A stretch of 64,000 nucleotides of DNA, from NCBI RefSeq assembly GCF_021554725.1, contig NZ_JAIZDP010000011.1, forward strand, positions 24,012-88,011, given 5' to 3'. The first letter of the stretch is position 1, and every line of letters begins with the position of its first letter. A program made the translations under genes and the position numbers. This document shows positions 1 to 7,569 of the stretch, in pieces. The notes beneath the pieces were generated by a model. That model did no database searches. It had not been told where the DNA came from and saw only the letters and a list, made by a program, of their open reading frames with translations. The stretch is from Sinomonas notoginsengisoli. GTDB lineage: Bacteria; Actinomycetota; Actinomycetes; Actinomycetales; Micrococcaceae.

Positions 1-174
1 CCCCTCCAAGGCCGCATGCACTGGCTCTTCCGCCATGTGACAGACCTTCCCGAGCTGATCCAGGAGCACCGAGACCTGCTCGCGGCGATCGCGAGCGGAG
101 ACGCCGAGCGCGCCGCCGCCCAGTCCGCCAAGCACATCGGGAAGTACAGAGAACAGTATCCGGACACGGTCTGA
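1..174 (+). CDS. C-terminal end of FCD-domain GntR-family transcriptional regulator (partial)
   Basis: The frame is open from the window edge and stops with TGA at 172-174. The visible 57 residues (RMHWLFRHVTDLPELIQEHR, then AIASGDAERAAAQSAKHI) match the last helices of an FCD ligand-binding domain, where the final His of HIGKY is typical of the metal/ligand site. The DNA-binding N-terminus lies outside the window. It ends 34 bp before the racemase-fold gene on the same strand, so it is the likely local regulator of the hydantoin-type operon. Family call is moderately sure; the ligand is unknown. Confidence 0.7.
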   Translation, partial: PLQGRMHWLFRHVTDLPELIQEHRDLLAAIASGDAERAAAQSAKHIGKYREQYPDTV

Positions 175-208
175 ACGTCCGGCACGGTCCAAGACCCAAG
201 GAACACCC

Positions 209-1003
209 ATGAGACTTCTTGTCATCAACCCCAACATCAGCGAGGACGTCACCGCACTGATCCGCTCGGAGGCGCAGCGTTCAGCGGCCCCCGGAACCGA
301 GGTCGTCGTCCGCACCGCGGGCCACGGCGTCGAGTACATCGAGACACGCTTCGAATCGCTCGTCGCCGCGGGGGCTGTCGCCGAGATCATCGCCGAGCAC
401 GCCGCCGGGGACGCCGAGAACCGAGTCGACGGCGTCGTCGTTGCGGCCTTCGGCGATCCCGGAATGCCGGCCCTGAAGGAACTCGCTGACGTGCCCGTCG
501 TCGGCATCACCGAGGCTGCGCTCTGCGCTGCAGCCCTCCAGGGCCAGCGCTTCTCGATCATCGCCATCTCGGACCGCATCACGGCCTGGTACCGCGACTG
601 CGTCGAACGGTTCGGGTTCGGCGGCCGGCTCGCATCGATCCGCTCCATCAAGGGGGCCCTGCGCGGTATCGGCAGCGTCCAGGAAGACTTCCGCCCGACG
701 CTGGTCGAGCTTGCGCGGCTTGCCGTCACGGAGGACGGGGCCGACGTCGTGATCCTCGCAGGCGCGCCGCTCGCAGGCCTGGCCCGGGACGTCGCGGACG
801 AGATCCCCGTGCCGGTGGTCGATGGGATCGGCGCCGGGGTCCGGCTCGTCGAGGCCGTTGTCGGTCTTGCCTCCGGCTCCCATCGCGCAGGTTCCTTCGC
901 AGCTCCTCCCCTCAAGCACCGTGCCGGACTCTCGCCAGCCCTCAACGCCGCCATCGATGCGGCGCAGTCTGCCCGCCTCGCTGTTTCCGGGACCGCCTCA
1001 TGA
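209..1003 (+). CDS. Asp/Glu/hydantoin racemase-fold protein lacking both catalytic cysteines
   Basis: 264 aa, the usual length for the hydantoin/allantoin racemase family. The N-terminal MRLLVINPNISEDVT strand-loop and the VVDGIGAGVRLVEA segment are family hallmarks. In active racemases the first catalytic Cys lies in a CFGDPG-like motif and the second in LGCAGM. Here these read AAFGDPG and LAGAPLAG, so both cysteines are replaced (Ala and Gly) without disturbing the surrounding alignment. A classical two-cysteine racemisation is therefore unlikely. It may be a decarboxylase/isomerase variant or a binding protein. The stop overlaps the next start (ATGA), so it is translationally coupled to the amidohydrolase. 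Confidence 0.8.
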   Translation: MRLLVINPNISEDVTALIRSEAQRSAAPGTEVVVRTAGHGVEYIETRFESLVAAGAVAEIIAEHAAGDAENRVDGVVVAAFGDPGMPALKELADVPVVGITEAALCAAALQGQRFSIIAISDRITAWYRDCVERFGFGGRLASIRSIKGALRGIGSVQEDFRPTLVELARLAVTEDGADVVILAGAPLAGLARDVADEIPVPVVDGIGAGVRLVEAVVGLASGSHRAGSFAAPPLKHRAGLSPALNAAIDAAQSARLAVSGTAS

Positions 1004-2475
1004 CTGTCGAACGTGTTCCCGACGTCGCAGACCTCGTCATTTCCGGCGGCCTCGTTGTCAACGCGACGGGAAGCCAGCACGCCCACGTGGTTGTCAATGG
1101 CGGACGGATCGCGGCAGTCGTTGACGCTGGTGAACCCGTCCCCGCGGCGAGCCGCGTGGTCGACGCCACCGGTCGCGCCGTGATCCCGGGCGGGATCGAC
1201 GGCCACTGCCACGTCGCCCAGATCACCGGGCGCTTCCGCACGCTCGATGACTATGGCGTGACCTCCATGGCGGCGCTGTGGGGTGGCACGACGACGATCC
1301 TTGACTTCGGCATCCCCCGGGACTCCACCGAGACCCCGCTCGAGGCCGCGAGGAACAAGCTCGCGCTCGCCGCTGAGTCGCGGTGCGACGTCGCCCTCCA
1401 CGGTTCGGTGATCGAATGGGACGAGACCGTGCCAGCCCAGCTCGAGGAGCTTGCGGCCCTCGGGATCCGGAGCGTGAAGATGTACATGACCAACCGGGGC
1501 ACGACGATGGCGGACAACGACACGGTCCTCAAGGTCATGCGCGAGATGGTGCGGCTCGACGGGCTGACCTACATCCACGCCGAGCACGACGCCATCATCG
1601 CTGCCTGCACGCAGACCCATGCCGAGACGGGGGAGATCGGGATCGAGCACCTGCACGAGACCCGGCCAGAACTCGCCGAGGAGGCCTCAGTCCGTGAGGT
1701 CCTTGCGCTTGCCGAGTACACGGGCGCGCCGGTCTACTTCGTGCACCAGTCGACGCCCGGAGCCGTGGACCTCGTCGCGGAAGCCCGGGCACGCGGCATC
1801 GCGGCGTATTCCGAGACATGTCCCCATTACCTCGTCCTCGACGACGGCGTGTACTCCGCGCAGTTCCCGGAGTGGTACGCGTGCTGCCCGCCCATGCGCT
1901 CGCCGGAGACAGTCGCCGCAGTGCTCGAGCGCTTCGCAGAGGGATCGGTCCACACTGTCTCGAGCGACCACTCGTGCTATGACCTCACCCAGAAGCGCGA
2001 GCGAACCGACGACATCCGGCAGATGCCCCACGGCCTGCCAGGCGTCGAGACGCGCATGCCGGTGGCCTTCACGGCCCTCGCCGAGGGCTGGGAGGCGCAG
2101 GGCGCGCACGACGGCGCGGGCCTCCTCGAGCGGTTCGTCGAGCTGTTCACGGCGGGTCCGGCCCGGATCAACGCGCTCCCCGGCAAGGGCGCCATCGCCC
2201 CCGGCTACGACGCGGACCTGGTCGTGTTCGACCCGGCGGAGGCGCGCACAGTCGATGGTGAGGGACTCCACATGGGCACCGACTTCTCGCCGTTCCATGG
2301 GCGCCAGCTGCGGGGCTGGCCGAAGACAGTGGTCGCTGGCGGCCTGGTGGTCCTGGACGGGGACGGCTTCCACGATCCGGGCCCGGTCGGCCGATTCGTG
2401 CCCCGCGCGGGCCACCGCGCTTTCCAGACAGGGGCCTATATGGCCGTATCCCCGTCTCTCACGGAGGGCCACTGA
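1000..2475 (+). CDS. Hydantoinase/dihydropyrimidinase-family amidohydrolase
   Basis: 491 aa, a cyclic amidohydrolase of the dihydropyrimidinase/hydantoinase/dihydroorotase group, predicted to open a cyclic amide ring in the cytoplasm with a binuclear metal centre. The full metal site is visible: HxH in GGIDGHCHV, the carboxylated lysine in SVKMYMTN, histidines in YIHAEHD and YFVHQST, and the aspartate in TVSSDHSC. The C-terminal HGRQLRGWPKTVVAGG is the usual closing beta-strand region. It starts inside the upstream stop codon (ATGA) and is followed 2 bp later by the AMDase-like gene. Substrate (hydantoin, dihydropyrimidine, allantoin-like) cannot be read from the sequence. Confidence 0.88.
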   Translation: MTVERVPDVADLVISGGLVVNATGSQHAHVVVNGGRIAAVVDAGEPVPAASRVVDATGRAVIPGGIDGHCHVAQITGRFRTLDDYGVTSMAALWGGTTTILDFGIPRDSTETPLEAARNKLALAAESRCDVALHGSVIEWDETVPAQLEELAALGIRSVKMYMTNRGTTMADNDTVLKVMREMVRLDGLTYIHAEHDAIIAACTQTHAETGEIGIEHLHETRPELAEEASVREVLALAEYTGAPVYFVHQSTPGAVDLVAEARARGIAAYSETCPHYLVLDDGVYSAQFPEWYACCPPMRSPETVAAVLERFAEGSVHTVSSDHSCYDLTQKRERTDDIRQMPHGLPGVETRMPVAFTALAEGWEAQGAHDGAGLLERFVELFTAGPARINALPGKGAIAPGYDADLVVFDPAEARTVDGEGLHMGTDFSPFHGRQLRGWPKTVVAGGLVVLDGDGFHDPGPVGRFVPRAGHRAFQTGAYMAVSPSLTEGH

Positions 2476-2477
2476 CC

Positions 2478-3203
2478 ATGGTGCAGACAGCGCGGCCCCG
2501 CCGCATCGGCATGATCGTCCCCTCGTCCAATACCTGCCTCGAGCCCATGAGCTACCGGATCCTCGGCGGCCGCGAGGACGTGACGATCCATTCCACCCGG
2601 ATTCCCGTGACCCGCATCGCCCTCGACGCCGGCTCCGACAGACAGTTCGACGTCGCCGGGATGCGTGCCGCTGCTCGGCTCCTCGCAACGGCGGACGCGG
2701 ACGTCATTGCGTGGAACGGGACGTCCGGCTCATGGCTCGGGCTCGAGCACGATCGGGCGATCGCGGCCGAGCTCAGCGCGGCCACCGGAATCCCAGCGAC
2801 CACGTCAACGCTCGCCTACTTCGATGCATTCGCCCAGTTCCGTACGGAGTCGATCGGCCTCGTCACGCCGTACACGCCGGACGTCAACGTCCAGGTCATC
2901 ACCCGGTACGCGGAGGCGGGCATCCGCACCAGTGGCCATCACGCGCTCGGCCTGAGCGACAACGAGTCCTTCGCCCGCGTCGCGCCCCAGGAACTGGTGC
3001 CCGGTTCACTCGAGCTCGCTGCGCACCGTCCGGACGCCCTCGTCTTCCTGTGCACGAACCTCTACGGTGCGCCCGTCGCAGCCAAGCTCGAGGAACGAAC
3101 CGGGGTGCCGGTGCTGGACTCCGTGGCCGTCACTCTCTGGCGATGCCTCCAGATGGCCGGTGCGCCCCTGCTGGATCCGCGGTGGGGGAAGCTGCTCGCA
3201 TGA
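2478..3203 (+). CDS. Arylmalonate decarboxylase / maleate isomerase-like protein
   Basis: 241 aa of the Asp/Glu racemase superfamily. PSSNTCLEP at residues 15-23 is the maleate isomerase/AMDase N-terminal signature. At the first-cysteine position it has NGTS (80-83) rather than Cys; in arylmalonate decarboxylase the equivalent Thr-Ser forms the dioxyanion pocket. A single cysteine, C192 in FLCTNLYG, and Tyr132 in TPYTP match the AMDase Cys188/Tyr126 arrangement. This points to a one-cysteine decarboxylase or related lyase rather than a two-cysteine isomerase. It is the last gene of the operon, with an upstream GGAGGG, and ends 13 bp from a convergent gene. Activity is inferred only. Confidence 0.75.
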   Translation: MVQTARPRRIGMIVPSSNTCLEPMSYRILGGREDVTIHSTRIPVTRIALDAGSDRQFDVAGMRAAARLLATADADVIAWNGTSGSWLGLEHDRAIAAELSAATGIPATTSTLAYFDAFAQFRTESIGLVTPYTPDVNVQVITRYAEAGIRTSGHHALGLSDNESFARVAPQELVPGSLELAAHRPDALVFLCTNLYGAPVAAKLEERTGVPVLDSVAVTLWRCLQMAGAPLLDPRWGKLLA

Positions 3204-3216
3204 CGGCCTGGGCGGG

Positions 3217-3882
3217 CTAGAGCCCCAAGACCCGCACCATCTCGTCGCGCAGGTGCTCCTGGCCTGCAACCGTTGGGTGATCGCCGTCGGCGCCCTCGAA
3301 CTGGTCCCCGGCGAGCCAGTTCTCGGCGAGCGGATCGACGAACTCTGCCTTGGCCCGTGTGGCAGCAGACTTGAGGGCGTCCCTGATCGCAAGGCGCTCG
3401 GGCTCGGGCTCGTCGGTGAAAGCGGTCGGACCGACCATGACCACCCGGGCATCCGGCGCGGCGCTGCGCACCGACTCGACGGCCGCCACCGCTGCATCGG
3501 CGATATCCGCTGGGTCCTCGCCCCAGTCGTTCTCCGAACCGAAGAACACCACCACCCTGGTCTCAGGGGTGACGGCATCCGCCGCGTGCGAGCCGAACGT
3601 GCCGTCCTCTTCGCCGAGGGCGAGGTAGCCGTCGCCGTTCTCGGACGCGTTGACTACGTCGAGCCGGCCATGCTCCTGCTGGGAGAGGAGGTGTGGCCAG
3701 GCCCAGCCCGCAGCCGTCCCGTAGCCCGTACTGAGCGAATCGCCCACGACCACGACACGAACGGCAGGGGCGGCGCTTGCCGGTGCGGCGCCCTGATCGG
3801 CTGCCAAGAAGGTGCCTGTGAGGGCCGCGGCGAGCATGAGGGCGGCGCCGCTGAAGAGGGCGACGGACTCCGGTCGTCTCAT
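3217..3882 (-). CDS. Secreted SGNH/GDSL-family hydrolase
   Basis: 221 aa starting at MRRPES. An upstream in-frame ATG at 3900 exists, but GGAGGG sits 5 nt before 3882 and supports the shorter form. A Sec-type signal (basic start, hydrophobic core, ASAAPA cleavage region) is followed by the GDSL block GDSLSTGYGT (catalytic Ser), block III in degenerate form FFGSENDWG, and block V DGDHPTVAGQ (catalytic Asp/His). Probably an extracellular esterase or deacylase acting on wall polymers or lipids; the substrate is unknown. It converges with the AMDase-like gene. Confidence 0.82.
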   Translation of the reverse strand: MRRPESVALFSGAALMLAAALTGTFLAADQGAAPASAAPAVRVVVVGDSLSTGYGTAAGWAWPHLLSQQEHGRLDVVNASENGDGYLALGEEDGTFGSHAADAVTPETRVVVFFGSENDWGEDPADIADAAVAAVESVRSAAPDARVVMVGPTAFTDEPEPERLAIRDALKSAATRAKAEFVDPLAENWLAGDQFEGADGDHPTVAGQEHLRDEMVRVLGL

Positions 3883-4045
3883 GTCACCCTCCTTCCACAC
3901 CTCGGCGCGGCGTATCCGTGCTGTGGGCGCTCTGTGATGGGCCCGTATCCAATCGTCCCAGACTTCTGCTGGAGGATTCTTGTCAGGAAGCTATGTTCCA
4001 GCTGAGGATCGGCAGCCTCAGCGCGGAGAAGTGTGCGGACGCGCC

Positions 4046-4078
4046 GGAGGGCCGGCAGCGGGATGCTGCCGACCCTCC
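4046..4078 (-). terminator. Stem-loop terminator after cold-shock gene
   Basis: GGAGGG-C-CGGCAGC pairs with GCTGCCG-A-CCCTCC around a 5-nt loop: 13 base pairs with one mismatch. It lies 39 bp beyond the csp stop and before the SGNH gene on the same strand. There is no T-run, which is common in high-GC actinobacteria. Confidence 0.65.
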
Positions 4079-4116
4079 AGGCGATCAGTGCTCTCCCTCA
4101 CGGGAGGCCGCGAGGA

Positions 4117-4320
4117 TCAGAGCGGGCGCACGTTCGCGGCCTGCAGGCCCTTGGGGCCCTGCTGCGTCTCGAACTCCACCTTCTGGCCCTCGAGGAGCTC
4201 GCGGTAGCCCTTCGACTCGATCGCGCTGAAGTGGACGAAGACGTCCGCAGTGTTGTCATCGGGGGCGATGAATCCAAAGCCCTTCTCGCTGTTGAACCAC
4301 TTGACGGTGCCAGTTGCCAA
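4117..4320 (-). CDS. cspA: Cold-shock protein (CspA family)
   Basis: 67 aa, the exact size of a single cold-shock domain. [18 protein letters not shown] contains the RNP1-type KGFGFI and VFVHFSAI contains RNP2; these bind single-stranded RNA/DNA, so the protein is a cytoplasmic RNA chaperone. The C-terminal [13 protein letters not shown] is typical of actinobacterial CspA. GGAGGGCAAATT lies just upstream. About 185 bp without a gene precede it, room for the long 5' leader usual in csp genes, although no specific RNA thermometer was identified. Confidence 0.95.
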   Translation of the reverse strand: MATGTVKWFNSEKGFGFIAPDDNTADVFVHFSAIESKGYRELLEGQKVEFETQQGPKGLQAANVRPL

Positions 4321-4507
4321 TTTGCCCTCCTAGGACAATACGGTCCCCGACTTTCGGGGGCCGCGATGCAGCGGTGTTCGTAGGACCGCAAGGCAGCAGG
4401 CACAACGTGAAACACAACGACTACAGGATCAACCGTACATGAGTGGCAACACAGGAGCGAGCGCCACGCGGCATGTTGTCACCCAATCGCAACCTGCTTC
4501 GCGGAGC

Positions 4508-4705
4508 TCAGTCAATGCCGAGCTCGACGTCCGGATTCTCCTCGTCGTCCAATTCGATCAGACGCCGTGGATCGTGCAGCGGGTCGAGCTCGTCCATCGT
4601 CTCCGGGTTGTCGCTCGACCCTTCCGGGGCCTGGCTGTCGCGGCCGTCCAGGGGCTCGGTGAGGTCGTCGTCCTCGGTATTGCCAAAGTCGAGGCTGTGA
4701 GTCAT
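4508..4705 (-). CDS. Small acidic protein of unknown function
   Basis: 65 aa, strongly acidic (TEDDDLTEPLDGRD, ELDDEENPDVELGID) with no hydrophobic segment or cysteine, so probably a soluble, largely disordered cytoplasmic protein. A purine-rich GAGAGAGGA lies about 6 nt before the ATG. It follows another small acidic gene on the same strand with a 44-bp gap, suggesting a bicistronic unit. No family recognised. Confidence 0.6.
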   Translation of the reverse strand: MTHSLDFGNTEDDDLTEPLDGRDSQAPEGSSDNPETMDELDPLHDPRRLIELDDEENPDVELGID

Positions 4706-4749
4706 GTCGATCCTCTCTCTAGTCCCCTCTGGTGGTGTGGCCGAGCGTA

Positions 4750-4902
4750 TCAGCCTGCGTCGAAGCGTTCGGCGTCGGCCGTGTCCGGGTCACGGTCGTT
4801 GCCTGACCCATCCGGGATGGCATCGACGTCGAGCACGATCGCCGTCTCCTCGACGGACGTCTCCTCGACCTCTTCGACGAGGCGATCGGCATCCTCGCTC
4901 AT
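4750..4902 (-). CDS. Small acidic protein of unknown function
   Basis: 50 aa from MSEDADRLVEEVEETSVEE. An in-frame ATG lies 45 nt further upstream, but GGGAGG spaced 5 nt from 4902 favours the shorter protein, and the upstream extension is basic and unlike the rest. Rich in Glu/Asp with a short heptad-like VEEVEETSVEE stretch. First gene of the likely two-gene acidic-peptide unit with the gene at 4508-4705. No known family recognised. Confidence 0.6.
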   Translation of the reverse strand: MSEDADRLVEEVEETSVEETAIVLDVDAIPDGSGNDRDPDTADAERFDAG

Positions 4903-5044
4903 GGCGCCTCCCTTCCGTCGTCGAAAACCGCACCTGGAGTTCGGCACTGCAGCGGTTTCCTTGCTTCCAATCTAGGCCGGTCGCGACTGCTTGGACAGGA
5001 GGCCGAGGGCCGATCTTTTGCGCACTACGGGACTCCCACTGGAC

Positions 5045-5770
5045 TCAGCCCGTCCACCGGTATTCGTTCTCGGGCCGCCCGGGCGTGCCGTATCGGGCTG
5101 AGCGCGAGACCTCGCCAGTCTCGGCAAGGTGCTCGAGGTAGCGTCGGGCCGTCACGCGGGAAACACCGACGGCGTCCGTGACCTCGGCCGCCGAGACCGC
5201 GCCGGTCCTGCCCCGCAGGAACTCGCGGATCGACTCGAGGGTGCCAGCGGACAATCCCTTGGGCAGCGGCCTCGCGACGGGCGCGCGCAGGGCGGCGAGG
5301 GCCTCGTCCACTGCCGCCTGCGAGGCCGGCCCGCCACTGCCGGCAAGCGTCTGGCGGTACACGCGGTAGTGCTCGAGGCGCTCGGCGAACGCCGCGAACG
5401 TGAAGGGCTTGATGAGGTACTGGACGACGCCCACCGAGATGGCCCGACGCACCACGGGCAGCTCCCGCACCGCCGTGATGGCGATGATGTCGACGGCGTG
5501 CCCGGCGGCCCTCATGCGGCGCCCCACGTCGAGACCGTGCAGGTCCGGGAGGTTCATGTCCAGCAGGAGCAGGTCTACGGGGGTTCCCGCAGCGTCGAGC
5601 TGCCCCGCCAGACGGAGCGCCGCGGCGCCGTCGTGCGCAGTTCCCACGTGCAGGAACCCCGGTACGCGCCCGACGTAGGCGGCATGCGCGTCCGCCGTGA
5701 TGGGCTCGTCCTCGACCACGAGGACGCGGATCGGTGCGTAGGGCGCCGCGCGCGAGGTGGATTGGCTCAT
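5045..5770 (-). CDS. CitB/DpiA-type response regulator
   Basis: 241 aa. The N-terminal receiver domain (about 15-130) has VEDEP acidic residues, phospho-acceptor Asp in LLLDMNLPDLHG, Thr in ITAV and Lys in LIKPFTF. The C-terminal half carries a winged-HTH ending (AAEVTDAVGVSRVTARRYLEHLAETGEV) characteristic of CitB/DcuR regulators. Its start overlaps the stop of the sensor-kinase gene (4-nt ATGA), so the two are coupled. Together with the divergent dctA gene this suggests control of C4-dicarboxylate or citrate uptake. Confidence 0.92.
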   Translation of the reverse strand: MSQSTSRAAPYAPIRVLVVEDEPITADAHAAYVGRVPGFLHVGTAHDGAAALRLAGQLDAAGTPVDLLLLDMNLPDLHGLDVGRRMRAAGHAVDIIAITAVRELPVVRRAISVGVVQYLIKPFTFAAFAERLEHYRVYRQTLAGSGGPASQAAVDEALAALRAPVARPLPKGLSAGTLESIREFLRGRTGAVSAAEVTDAVGVSRVTARRYLEHLAETGEVSRSARYGTPGRPENEYRWTG

Positions 5771-7410
5771 GCTGGCTGCTCCTTCCGGGGAACGACGATC
5801 GTGAAGACGGCGCCCGCGCGCCGGGAGACGGTGAGCGTCCCGCCAAGCCGCTCCACCGAGCGCTTGACGAGGGCGAGGCCGAGGCCGCGCCCGTGGCCTG
5901 CGTGGGGTTTGGTCGAATAGCCGTACTGCAGCACCTGCTCGGCCTCGCCCTCGGGGATGCCTGGGCCGGAATCGGCGACCTCGATCACCACCGACCCTTC
6001 ATGGTCGACGACCTCGAGCGAGACCCAACGGGGCGGTGCGGCAGAAACGGCGGCGTCGATCGCGTTGTCGATCAGGTTGCCCACGATCGTGATGAGGTCC
6101 GTGGCCTCGATGCCCGACCCGGCTATCGAGGCCGTCGCCTCGGCATCCAGCCGCACACCGCGCTCATTGGCCTGCGCCGCCTTGCCCATGATGAGCGCCG
6201 CCAGGACGGGCTCGTCCACAGAGACCACGAGCTCATCGGCGAGCGATTGGCTCAGGCGCAGGTCATCTGTAGCGAAGGCGAGTGCGTGGTCGGTCCGCCC
6301 CAGCTCGAGGAGCGAGACGATCGCGTGCAGGCGATTGGCGTGCTCGTGGGTCTGGCTCCGGAGGGCGTCGGAGAGGGTGCGCATCGTCTCGAGCTCGCTC
6401 CCGAGAGCCTCGATCTCGGTCCGGTCGCGCAGCGTCGCGACTGCCCCTAGGACCCTGCTGCGCCGGCCCTCTTGGGACACGGCGGGCTCCTGATTGACCA
6501 CAAGCACGCGCTCGCCGGTCAGGTGGATTTCGTCACGGGCCGTCCGGCCGCTCGCGAGGAGTTCCCCCAGGCTGCCCGGGATGCCGAGCTCGCCCGGGCT
6601 CGGGAGCGGCGAACGGGAGAGCGGTGCGGGACGGAGCATGTAGCTGCGCGGGGCGTCCTCGTCCACGGCGATTCCGAGCAGGCGGGAGGCTTGGTCGTTG
6701 CGGATCACGACGCGCCCCTTGCCGTCCACGAGGATCACCCCCTCGCGCACCGAGTGGAGCACCGACTCGTAGTAGGCGAAAAGCTGCCCGAGCTGCTCGG
6801 GACCGTACCCTCGCGTCACCCGCGAGAGGTACCTCCCAACCGCGAGCGCGCCGAGCGAGCCGAGGGCCAGCACCACCGCTGCGATCGCCAGAAGCGCGGG
6901 AAGCCGGCCGGCGGTGGCCACCTCGATCGCGCTCACCTTCACTCCCGCCGCGACCATCCCGACCACCGTGTCGCCGTCCTTGATCGGCACGATCGTGCGT
7001 ACGGACGGTCCCAGAGTGCCCTCGGTCTGCTCTGTGTGGGGGCGGCCGGCGAGCGCCTCGTCGACGCTGCCGATGTACTTTCCGCCGATCTGCTCGGGGT
7101 TCACGTGCGTCCACCGCGTCCGGTCTGGGGCCATGATCGTGACGAAGTCGAGGCTCGCGTCCTGGGTGACCTGGAGCGCGTACGGCTGGAGGACCGGCGT
7201 CGGGTCCACGGCGGCGGCGCCCTTCGCTGCGTCGCGCACGAACGGACTGTCCGCGATCGCCGAGGCTGCCGCGAGCGTGCGCCTGCCCGCCTGGTCGTGG
7301 GACTGGTCGCGGGCGTCGACGTACATGGCGGTGCCGATGAAGGCCGTGAGCACGACCACCGCGAGCACGAGCACCCAGAGCATTCGGGCCGCGAGGCTCA
7401 GCGGACGCAT
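5767..7410 (-). CDS. CitA/DcuS-type sensor histidine kinase
   Basis: 547 aa from MRPLSLAARMLWVL; the frame remains open upstream to 7515, but the start at 7410 places the first membrane helix correctly. Order: TM helix (about 10-28), extracytoplasmic PAS/Cache-like sensor, second TM (about 185-210), PAS domain (SVREGVILVDGKGRVV), histidine region QTHEHANRLHAI, then the ATP-binding domain with N-box GNLIDNAIDAA and G-box DSGPGIPEG. The THEHxNRLH arrangement is the CitA/DcuS pattern. Predicted membrane sensor of di- or tricarboxylates, signalling to the coupled response regulator. It is divergent from the dctA-like transporter. Confidence 0.92.
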   Translation of the reverse strand: MRPLSLAARMLWVLVLAVVVLTAFIGTAMYVDARDQSHDQAGRRTLAAASAIADSPFVRDAAKGAAAVDPTPVLQPYALQVTQDASLDFVTIMAPDRTRWTHVNPEQIGGKYIGSVDEALAGRPHTEQTEGTLGPSVRTIVPIKDGDTVVGMVAAGVKVSAIEVATAGRLPALLAIAAVVLALGSLGALAVGRYLSRVTRGYGPEQLGQLFAYYESVLHSVREGVILVDGKGRVVIRNDQASRLLGIAVDEDAPRSYMLRPAPLSRSPLPSPGELGIPGSLGELLASGRTARDEIHLTGERVLVVNQEPAVSQEGRRSRVLGAVATLRDRTEIEALGSELETMRTLSDALRSQTHEHANRLHAIVSLLELGRTDHALAFATDDLRLSQSLADELVVSVDEPVLAALIMGKAAQANERGVRLDAEATASIAGSGIEATDLITIVGNLIDNAIDAAVSAAPPRWVSLEVVDHEGSVVIEVADSGPGIPEGEAEQVLQYGYSTKPHAGHGRGLGLALVKRSVERLGGTLTVSRRAGAVFTIVVPRKEQPA

Positions 7411-7569
7411 CCGGGCCCCTTTCGTCGCGCGGTCCTGTCTCGGGCTGTGACCAATATGACCGCAACGGTGAGATCGCTCACAGCATCGGCCAGAGTGGAA
7501 CGTGAAGCGGCCCACATGCGGCCACTTGTCAAGGTATCAAGTCAACTGAACCCATCGAAGGAGTACTCC

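Noticed and set aside
1619..3220. 533-aa plus-strand frame across the amidohydrolase
   Set aside because: Ser/Arg/Pro-rich shadow frame; the overlapping genes carry all the catalytic motifs.
6472..7569. N-terminal extension of the DctA frame
   Set aside because: The added 360 residues lie antisense to the sensor kinase and have no membrane or domain character; AAGGAG before GTG 7570 marks the start.
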